A stretch of 64,000 nucleotides of DNA from Micromonospora sp. WMMD812. GTDB taxonomy: Bacteria; Actinomycetota; Actinomycetes; Mycobacteriales; Micromonosporaceae. The position numbers and the translations under genes were made by a program. This document shows, piece after piece, positions 58,544 to 64,000 of this stretch; within the stretch, counting starts at the first letter, position 1; every line of letters begins with the position of its first letter. The notes below the pieces were generated by a model. That model was not told where the DNA came from. It was given only the letters and a program-made list of their open reading frames with translations, and ran no database searches. Location: contig NZ_CP114904.1 in assembly GCF_027497215.1 (NCBI RefSeq), forward strand, positions 372,001 to 436,000, read 5' to 3'.

Positions 58544-59995
58544 GTGCGGACACTGCCCACCGTCCACGGGTACCGGATGCTCGGCGGCGTGGGCGCCACG
58601 CTCATCGCCGTCGCCGGCCTGGCTGCCGGCGCGCTGCCGGTCGAAACCGGCCCCGCCTGGTGGACCGACCTGCGGCACCTCGCCGAGCCGGCGCTGCTGT
58701 GCGGGTACGCGGGACTGACCCTCCTCGTCGCCGCCTGGTGGTGGGCCGGGCGGGACCTGCGCGCCACGAGCCGCCGCGCGGCGGGAAGCGAGTCCGCGGG
58801 GGAGTCGGGAGCCCGGCTCGACTGTCGCTCGGCGGCTCTCACCCTGGCGTGCTGGGCCGGACCGTTGCTGCTCAGCCCACCACTGTTCAGCCGGGACGCG
58901 TACAGCTACCTCGCCCAGGGGGCGATGGTGCTCGCCGACATCGACGTCTACCGCCACGGCGTGGCGGCGCTCGGTGGGCGGCTCGCCGCCGAGGTGCCGC
59001 AGATGTGGCAGCAGACGCCCGCGCCGTACGGGCCGGTCTTCCTCGCCATCGCCGCCGTCGTGTCGGGGCTGACCGGCGGCAAGCTGGTGCTCGGCCTGCT
59101 CGGGCTGCGGCTGGTCGCGCTGGCCGGGGTCGCCCTGCTGCTGCGGTACCTGCCCCGGCTGGCCCGGCACTGCGGGGTCGATCCCGGCGCCGCGCTCTGG
59201 CTCGGCGTGCTCAACCCGCTGGTGCCGCTGCACCTGGTCGCCGGCGCGCACAACGAGGCGGTGATGCTGGGCCTCCTGGTCGCCGGGCTCTGCCTGGCCT
59301 TCGAACGCCGGTTCGGCACCGCCGCCGTGCTCATCACCCTGGCCGCGCTGGTCAAGGCGCCGGCGGTGGTGGGCCTGCTGGTGGTGGTGTCGCTCGCCGC
59401 GCGGTACAGCGGCCGGCGGGTCGCGCTGGCCCGCACCGCCGGCTTCGCGGCGGGCACCGCGGCCGCGGTCACCTGGGCCACCGGCATCGGGTTCGGCTGG
59501 ATCAGCGCGCTCGGCACGCCGGTGTACCGGCACAGCTGGTCGGTGTCCAGCGCCCTCGGCCGGGGCGCGACAAGGCTGGCCGGCGCCCTCGGGCTGGAAT
59601 TGGGGGACGGCCCCATGCGCCTCTGCCTCGGCCTCGGGCTGCTCGCGGCGCTGGCCGCCGCCGCCGCGGCCTGGTGGCAGCGACGGCGGCTCGGTCCGGC
59701 GTACGCCCTGGGGCTCGCCCTGGCGGCGGTGGCGCTGCTCGGACCGGCGACCCGGCCCTGGTACGCCCTCTGGGGTCTGGTCCTCATCGCGGCGGCCGCG
59801 CCGGACGGGCGGGCCCGGCCGGCGGCGGCGCTCGGCGCGGTGGTGCTGGCCTTCGTGGCGCTGCCCAGCGGGTTCGGACCGGACCGTGTCCAGGCGGTGC
59901 TCGCCGCGGCGGGCGTGCTGGTCGGGCTGCTCGCGGTCGGCTGGCTGCGACTGCTCACCGCCCCGCTGCGGCTGTCGACGGCGGTGGCGCGGTGA
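58544..59995 (+). CDS. MptB-like polyprenol-phosphate-mannose-dependent alpha-1,6-mannosyltransferase
   Basis: The 483-aa membrane glycosyltransferase (GT-C fold) has about 12 helices. The first large loop has FSRDAYSYLAQGAMVLADIDVYRHG, with the Asp typical of polyprenol-phosphate-sugar GT-C enzymes; TPAPYGPVFLAIAAVVSG and HLVAGAHNEAVMLGLL are MptB-family features. It would extend mannan/lipomannan outside the membrane. The GTG at 58544 gives MRTLPTVHGYRMLGG; an ATG at 58577 is also possible. It is co-translated with the GT87 gene (GTGA overlap). Confidence 0.87.
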   Translation: MRTLPTVHGYRMLGGVGATLIAVAGLAAGALPVETGPAWWTDLRHLAEPALLCGYAGLTLLVAAWWWAGRDLRATSRRAAGSESAGESGARLDCRSAALTLACWAGPLLLSPPLFSRDAYSYLAQGAMVLADIDVYRHGVAALGGRLAAEVPQMWQQTPAPYGPVFLAIAAVVSGLTGGKLVLGLLGLRLVALAGVALLLRYLPRLARHCGVDPGAALWLGVLNPLVPLHLVAGAHNEAVMLGLLVAGLCLAFERRFGTAAVLITLAALVKAPAVVGLLVVVSLAARYSGRRVALARTAGFAAGTAAAVTWATGIGFGWISALGTPVYRHSWSVSSALGRGATRLAGALGLELGDGPMRLCLGLGLLAALAAAAAAWWQRRRLGPAYALGLALAAVALLGPATRPWYALWGLVLIAAAAPDGRARPAAALGAVVLAFVALPSGFGPDRVQAVLAAAGVLVGLLAVGWLRLLTAPLRLSTAVAR

Positions 59996-61380
59996 GCGCC
60001 GACGGTCGCGTGGTGACCGGCGCCAACGGCGCGGTGAGCGCCGGCGGTCGCGTGGTGAGCGGTGCCGACGGCGCGGTGGGCGGCGGCGGGGGGCGGCGCG
60101 TGGACCGGCGCCGGGTGCTGCTGGTGGCCGGGTTGGCCACGGCGATCGGCGTGCTCATCGCGGTGCTGCCGGGGCACCGCGGCTGGTTCGACGTCGGGGT
60201 GTACCACGGCGCGGTCGGGTACTGGGTGCGCGGGGGCGACCTGTACGAGTGGATGACCTGGAACGGGTACGGCTTCACCTACCCGCCGTTCGCCGCGGTC
60301 ATCATGATGCCGATGGCCGCGCTGGCCTGGTACCCGACGATCGTGCTACATCTGCTGCTCACGGCGGTGGCGACCGCGTTCCTGCTGATGCTGCTGGTCA
60401 ACCCGCTGGTCCGGCGTGCGGGCTGGAGCCGGTGGTACGCGCTCGCGCTGGCCGCCTGCCTGTTGGCCGGGCTCAACCCGGTCCGGGACACGGTCAGCTT
60501 CGGGCAGGTCAACCTGCTGTTGGTGGCGCTGGTCTACCTGGACCTGTGGCTGCTCGAACGCGGTCACCGGGCTGCCGGCATCGGTATCGGGCTGGCCGCG
60601 GCCATCAAACTCACCCCGGCGATCTTCATCGGCTACCTGTTGGTCACCCGGCGCTGGCGCGCGGCCGCCACGGCCACCGGCACCAGCGCCGCCGCCACCG
60701 TTCTCGCCGCCGCGGTGGCCCCGGGCGCCTCGCGCACCTTCTTCACCGAGGCGCTCTGGGACACGGAGCGGATCGGCAAGCTCGCGTACGTGTCGAACCA
60801 GTCTCTGCTCGGGCTGGTGGCCCGGCTCGACCGGGACCACCCGGACCGGCGGCTCTGGCTGGTCCTGGTCGTCGCCACGCTGGCGGTGTGGTTCGTCCGC
60901 TCCCGGCGGGCGGCCCGGGCCGGTAACGAGCGGGCCGGCTTCGCGCTGACCGGGATCGCCGCGTGTCTGGTCAGCCCGATCACCTGGGTGCACCACCTGG
61001 TGTGGCTGGTGCCGGGGCTGGTCCTGGTCGCCGCGTCGACGCTGCCGTGGCCGCCGGGCGACCCCGTGGCCCGCCGCAGGCTGAGGGCGGGCGTCGCGGG
61101 GTACGTGGTGCTCGCCAGCGGGCTGGTCTGGGTCTTCGCCAACGACCCGGGGACGGTGGTCGGGTTCGTCGGCGGCAACAGCTACCTGTTCGTGTCGATC
61201 GCGCTGCTCGCGTTCCTCCCGATCGGTGCGACCCGCACCGCTCCCGCGTCACCGCCCGGGTCGTCGTCCGGCCCGCTGGAGCCGATCCCGGCACCGCGCG
61301 TTTCGGTGCCGGCCGGGCCGTCGGGTGGGGTGCCGGCCGGGTCCGCGCCGGGCCTCTCCGGCGGCGTGGCAGTCGGTTGA
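59992..61380 (+). CDS. GT87-type (DUF2029) alpha-1,2-mannosyltransferase family protein
   Basis: The 462-aa GT-C membrane protein has about 10 helices. GWFDVGVYHGAVGYWVRGGDLYEW carries the loop-1 Asp of GT87 polyprenol-phosphate-mannose enzymes; FTYPPFAAVIMMPMAAL, FGQVNLLLVALVYLDLWL and AIKLTPAIFIGYLL are GT87 hallmarks. It probably adds alpha-1,2-mannose to glycolipids. The GTG at 59992 overlaps the upstream stop, but the first 36 residues come from a 42-bp direct duplication (59992-60075), and true translation might start later (e.g. GTG near 60100, MDRRRVLLVAG). The tail is Pro/Gly-rich. Confidence 0.87.
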   Translation: MSADGRVVTGANGAVSAGGRVVSGADGAVGGGGGRRVDRRRVLLVAGLATAIGVLIAVLPGHRGWFDVGVYHGAVGYWVRGGDLYEWMTWNGYGFTYPPFAAVIMMPMAALAWYPTIVLHLLLTAVATAFLLMLLVNPLVRRAGWSRWYALALAACLLAGLNPVRDTVSFGQVNLLLVALVYLDLWLLERGHRAAGIGIGLAAAIKLTPAIFIGYLLVTRRWRAAATATGTSAAATVLAAAVAPGASRTFFTEALWDTERIGKLAYVSNQSLLGLVARLDRDHPDRRLWLVLVVATLAVWFVRSRRAARAGNERAGFALTGIAACLVSPITWVHHLVWLVPGLVLVAASTLPWPPGDPVARRRLRAGVAGYVVLASGLVWVFANDPGTVVGFVGGNSYLFVSIALLAFLPIGATRTAPASPPGSSSGPLEPIPAPRVSVPAGPSGGVPAGSAPGLSGGVAVG

Positions 61381-61417
61381 TCGGCGCCGTTCACCGGACA
61401 TTGTGGAGCGGTTAGGG

Positions 61418-61433
61418 CGGAACACCTGTTCCG
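61418..61433. promoter_or_regulatory. palindrome CGGAACACCTGTTCCG, LexA-box-like
   Basis: Perfect 16-bp dyad containing GAAC-N4-GTTC, the core of actinobacterial SOS boxes (consensus TCGAAC-N4-GTTCGA), 76 bp upstream of the RNase gene. The flanking bases differ from consensus. Confidence 0.5.
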
Positions 61434-61508
61434 ATCACCGCGCGCGGGCCAGACTGATCGTGATTCGACAGTGACATAAGTCGATGTCTCGAACGGTCTG
61501 GAGGCAGC

Positions 61509-61958
61509 ATGTCCACCCTCGCATCCCCGCCCTCGGCGCCCGGCGCGACCCGCCGGCTCGCCACCACGCTCGCCCTGCTCGTCGCCATGGTCGCCGCCGC
61601 GCTGGTCGGCCCGTCCGTGGTCGCGCCGAAGCTGACCGACTCGGCCTCCGCCGCGGTCTACAGCTCGTGCACCATGACCCGCTGCGCGGACGCGCGGACG
61701 GCCCGCTCCGGCTGGGCCGCCAAGGGCTTCCCGACCACCCGCGGCTGGTACAGCTGGAGCGGCGGCCTCTCCAACTTCGCCGGCGGCCGGTTCTACAACT
61801 ACGAGGGGCAGCTGCCCGCCAACGCCACCTACTACGAGTACGACGTGTACCCGCGCCGGAACGGGGCGGCCCGGGACGCGTACCGGATCGTGGTGAACAA
61901 GAGCACCGGCGTCACCTGGTTCTCGCCGAACCACTACGGCGACTTCTACCGGCTCTGA
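61509..61958 (+). CDS. secreted guanyl-specific ribonuclease (RNase Sa/N1 family)
   Basis: The 149-aa precursor has a signal peptide (about 1-48, ending SASAAVYS). The mature domain of about 100 aa has the microbial RNase N1/T1 fold: RFYNYEGQLP, YYEYDVYPRRNGAARDAYRIV (catalytic Glu and Arg) and WFSPNHYGDFYRL (catalytic His). It cleaves RNA after guanosine. GGAGG precedes the ATG at 61509. A barstar gene follows 84 nt later, so toxin and inhibitor are neighbours. Confidence 0.93.
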   Translation: MSTLASPPSAPGATRRLATTLALLVAMVAAALVGPSVVAPKLTDSASAAVYSSCTMTRCADARTARSGWAAKGFPTTRGWYSWSGGLSNFAGGRFYNYEGQLPANATYYEYDVYPRRNGAARDAYRIVVNKSTGVTWFSPNHYGDFYRL

Positions 61959-62042
61959 CCCACCCGCCGGGGCCGGCCGCTGACGGTCGGCCCCGGCACC
62001 GCACCGCCGGCGTCGCGTGCGCCGGCCGAACCAGGAGGTCCG

Positions 62043-62405
62043 ATGACCGACCAGGACGACCAGTCCGTCGGGTGGCTCACCGCCGGCCGGGACGCCGAAC
62101 CGGACGACCCTGCCGCGGTGCCGTTGGCCGGCGCGGCGGCGCGTACCCGTGGCGCGCTCTTCACGGCGCTCGCCGACGCGCTCGCGCTGCCGGCCCACTT
62201 CGGCCGCAACTGGGACGCGCTCGCCGACGTGCTCCGCGACCGGCTGGCCGCGGCGCCCCTCACCCTGCGCGTCGACGACGCCGGTCAACTGCTTGCCGAC
62301 GAGCCCGCCGGCCAGTACGCCCGCTTCCTCGCCGTGTTCGGCGACGTCGCCGCCGACGCCCCCCACCCCCTGCAGGTCGTGCTGCGCGACCGCCCACACG
62401 CCTGA
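62043..62405 (+). CDS. barstar family ribonuclease inhibitor
   Basis: The 120-aa barstar-like protein has TRGALFTALADALALPAHFGRNWDALADVLRDRL (barstar helix with FGxNWDAL) and HPLQVVLRD at the last strand. Barstars are cytosolic and block barnase-type RNases by plugging the active site; RNase Sa-type enzymes are also inhibited. Its position directly after the secreted RNase gene supports an immunity role. AGGAGG lies 4 nt before the ATG. Confidence 0.92.
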   Translation: MTDQDDQSVGWLTAGRDAEPDDPAAVPLAGAAARTRGALFTALADALALPAHFGRNWDALADVLRDRLAAAPLTLRVDDAGQLLADEPAGQYARFLAVFGDVAADAPHPLQVVLRDRPHA

Positions 62406-62425
62406 CCGGCGCCCGCGTGATTAGT

Positions 62426-62496
62426 CGATCATGCAGTTGTGCTGGTGGACAGAAGGTGCATAGCGCCATGCGTCGGGCACCACATGTGCATGATCG
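62426..62496. terminator. hairpin between convergent genes sharing CGATCATGCAGTTGTG arm
   Basis: Left arm CGATCATGCAGTTGTG (62426-62441), identical to that at 21108-21123. The right arm (62481-62496) pairs at 14 of 16 positions. Lies between the barstar and HD-domain genes. Confidence 0.75.
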
Positions 62497-62518
62497 CCGG
62501 TAACCGTGACGATCCGGG

Positions 62519-63247
62519 TCAGTGGTGGTGGGCGGGTTGGTCCAGGATCGCCGCGAACCGCTCCTCGGCCAGGTCGAGCTGGGCCAGGATGTGCCGCTTC
62601 ACCGGCGCCGAGAGCGGCGTGTCCGGCCGCGTGACCAGCTCCCGGAAGACCGGCACCAGCGGCCGGTACTTGCGGGCCGAGGACTCCACCTTCGGGCCGA
62701 CGGTGTGGATCACGCCGACCCCGTTGTCGGTGAAGTCGGACACCTTGATCACCCGCGCCCAGGGCTCCCGGTCGAGGCTGACCGCCACGTGCTCGCGGTA
62801 CTGCTCGTTGCGGTCGCGCGCCGGGTCGTAGCGCGGGTTGGTGACCGCGGCGACCAGGTGGGCGACCCGCGGGCCGAACCGCGCGGCGAGCGTGGCCAGC
62901 GCCGCCGTGGTCGGGTCGTCGTCGGCGTCCGCCCCGGCCAGCTCGGCCGGGTGGTCCTCGACCGCGTCGTGCAGCAACCCGGCGACGATCACGTCCACGT
63001 CGCGCACCTGGTAGTGGTGCATCATCCGGATCGCCACCCGGAGCAGGTGGTTCAGGTACGGCTCGCGGACCCGCCGGTCGTCGCGGTGCAGCTCGGCGGC
63101 CAGGTCGAGCGCCGCGGTCAGCCGCTCCCGGGCCGGCTCGTCGAAGGACTGGATCTCCAGCCGGAAGCGCTCCAGCAGCCCCGCCTCGCCGTGGATCTCG
63201 GTGATCGCGTGCATCGGCATGGTGGCCAGGTACGGCGGGAAGTCCAT
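62519..63247 (-). CDS. HD-domain protein, RelA/SpoT-hydrolase-like
   Basis: The 242-aa protein has an HD metal-binding set: EPYLNHLLRVAIRMMHHY, VIVAGLLHDAVEDHPAEL (HD and ED pairs as in (p)ppGpp hydrolases and Mesh1-type small alarmone hydrolases) and VIKVSDFTDNGVG (distal Asp). The pattern fits a metal-dependent phosphohydrolase; the substrate could be ppGpp or another nucleotide. No synthetase domain is present. The ATG at 63247 has no strong ribosome site. Monocistronic between two gaps. Confidence 0.85.
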   Translation of the reverse strand: MDFPPYLATMPMHAITEIHGEAGLLERFRLEIQSFDEPARERLTAALDLAAELHRDDRRVREPYLNHLLRVAIRMMHHYQVRDVDVIVAGLLHDAVEDHPAELAGADADDDPTTAALATLAARFGPRVAHLVAAVTNPRYDPARDRNEQYREHVAVSLDREPWARVIKVSDFTDNGVGVIHTVGPKVESSARKYRPLVPVFRELVTRPDTPLSAPVKRHILAQLDLAEERFAAILDQPAHHH

Positions 63248-63348
63248 GCGTCACTTATAGCCGATCTTCACAATCCGTTCCGCCCCGCGACTCGCCCGAC
63301 CCGTCGTGCGTTACCGGACCGCCGCGTGGCACGCCCGAGCGTCGCGCG

Positions 63349-64000
63349 TCACCGATCCGCCCCGCCGGCGCGGCTCGGCGGCGCGGCGGTCACCCGGACC
63401 GCCTTGACGATCGCCGGAATCGACCCGATCAGCAGCACGAGGCCCCAGATGATGGCGACCACCGCGAAGACCAGCGCGCCCACGTCGTCGAGGATGCTCA
63501 CCAGGATCACCGGCACGAGGCGGTGCAGGAACTCCAGCAGCACCGTGCCGAGCAGGGTGGTGAGGATCAGCAGGACGAGACCCTTGTTCTGCAGGAAGCG
63601 CGGCTGGGCCAGGATCAGCAGCGCCGCCCAGGCCAGCTTGAGCAGCAGCGCCAGCCCGAGCAGCAGCGTCGCGTCACCGACCGGGAAGAAGCCCCACAGC
63701 GCCAGGTACGCGATCGTGCCGAACGGCGTGGCCAGGAAGAGCGAGACCATGACGGACAGCTCGACGAACGCCACGACCAGCGTGATCAGCGAGATGACGA
63801 TCAGGATGATCGAGAAGATCAGGGTGGCGACGCCCTGCACCCGGCCCTGGACCCGGTCGGGCAAAACCAGGCTCAGGCAGTACAGCCCGGTGCTCCAGAC
63901 CGCGACCGCGTCGATCAGCGCCAGGTAGCCGGTGCCCCGACCGGACGGTTCGCTGACCCCGGCCACGTCGCTCAGCTCGACGTCGAGCGCGTCGGCGCTG
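63349..64000 (-). CDS. multi-pass membrane protein (5' end outside window)
   Basis: The visible 217 residues include about five hydrophobic helices (LIFSIILIVISLITLVVAFVELSVMVSLFL; TLLLGLALLLKLAWAALLILA; GLVLLILTTLLGTVLLEFL; VGALVFAVVAIIWGLVLLIGSIPAIVKAV). The frame stays open and protein-like (SADALDVELSD) up to the window edge, so the true start probably lies beyond 64000; a GTG at 63966 is the alternative. I recognise no family. C-terminus TAAPPSRAGGADR. Confidence 0.7.
   Translation of the reverse strand, partial: SADALDVELSDVAGVSEPSGRGTGYLALIDAVAVWSTGLYCLSLVLPDRVQGRVQGVATLIFSIILIVISLITLVVAFVELSVMVSLFLATPFGTIAYLALWGFFPVGDATLLLGLALLLKLAWAALLILAQPRFLQNKGLVLLILTTLLGTVLLEFLHRLVPVILVSILDDVGALVFAVVAIIWGLVLLIGSIPAIVKAVRVTAAPPSRAGGADR

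Overview
This is a GC-rich actinomycete chromosome window, most likely from a Micromonosporaceae member such as Micromonospora. The evidence is strong G/C third-position bias, many GTG starts, frequent 4-nt ATGA/GTGA gene overlaps, several apparently leaderless promoters, and families typical of that group (SCO5389 family, MptB/GT87 mannosyltransferases, Fxs peptide system, secreted chitinase and glucanase). I see no rRNA, tRNA, tmRNA, CRISPR array, transposase or phage gene. The genus is an inference from family recognition; no search was run.

Layout. 1-4.3 kb: an RNA-ligase-family gene cut by the left edge, a secreted GH18 chitinase with CBM2, a Phd/YefM-like protein, a repeat-rich gene-free stretch and an SCO5389-family gene. 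4.5-14.7 kb: smpB coupled to a LysR regulator, a beta-hydroxyacid dehydrogenase-type oxidoreductase with RidA, a large membrane hydrolase, a response-regulator/thioredoxin-reductase fusion with its histidine kinase, an aldo/keto reductase and a NUDIX hydrolase. 14.9-21.2 kb: ArsR/SRPBCC pair and a PaoABC-like molybdenum hydroxylase operon divergent from a MocA-like cytidylyltransferase. 21.2-30.3 kb: polysaccharide-degrading genes (GH16 with ricin-type lectin, discoidin/beta-helix protein, GDE-type glycosidase) around a ROK regulator. Two of them share a GAGAGCGCTCTC operator.

30.6-39.1 kb is the most interesting region. It is a complete FxSxx-COOH (Fxs) system: fxsC (TIR-like) and fxsT (P-loop ATPase, TIR-like, STAND NTPase, TPR) run rightward and face an operon of fxsA (63-aa precursor ending FESSF), fxsB (radical SAM/SPASM) and a separate HExxH-type peptide hydroxylase gene. 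A peptide-modifying module is thus joined to an NLR/TIR signalling module.

39.3-64 kb: a DGPF protein with ECF42-type sigma factor; a carboxylate-amine ligase facing an AsnB-like amidotransferase preceded by a 12-codon leader ORF; MarR/ABC exporter; MarR/FMN reductase; TetR/ABC exporter; a membrane NACHT STAND NTPase; an SGNH hydrolase and small membrane proteins; two mannosyltransferases; a secreted guanyl-specific RNase with a barstar; an HD-domain protein; and a membrane protein running off the right edge.

Convergent gene pairs are often separated by strong hairpins, some of which share arm sequences across the window. Several regulator/target pairs have clear dyad operators between them.
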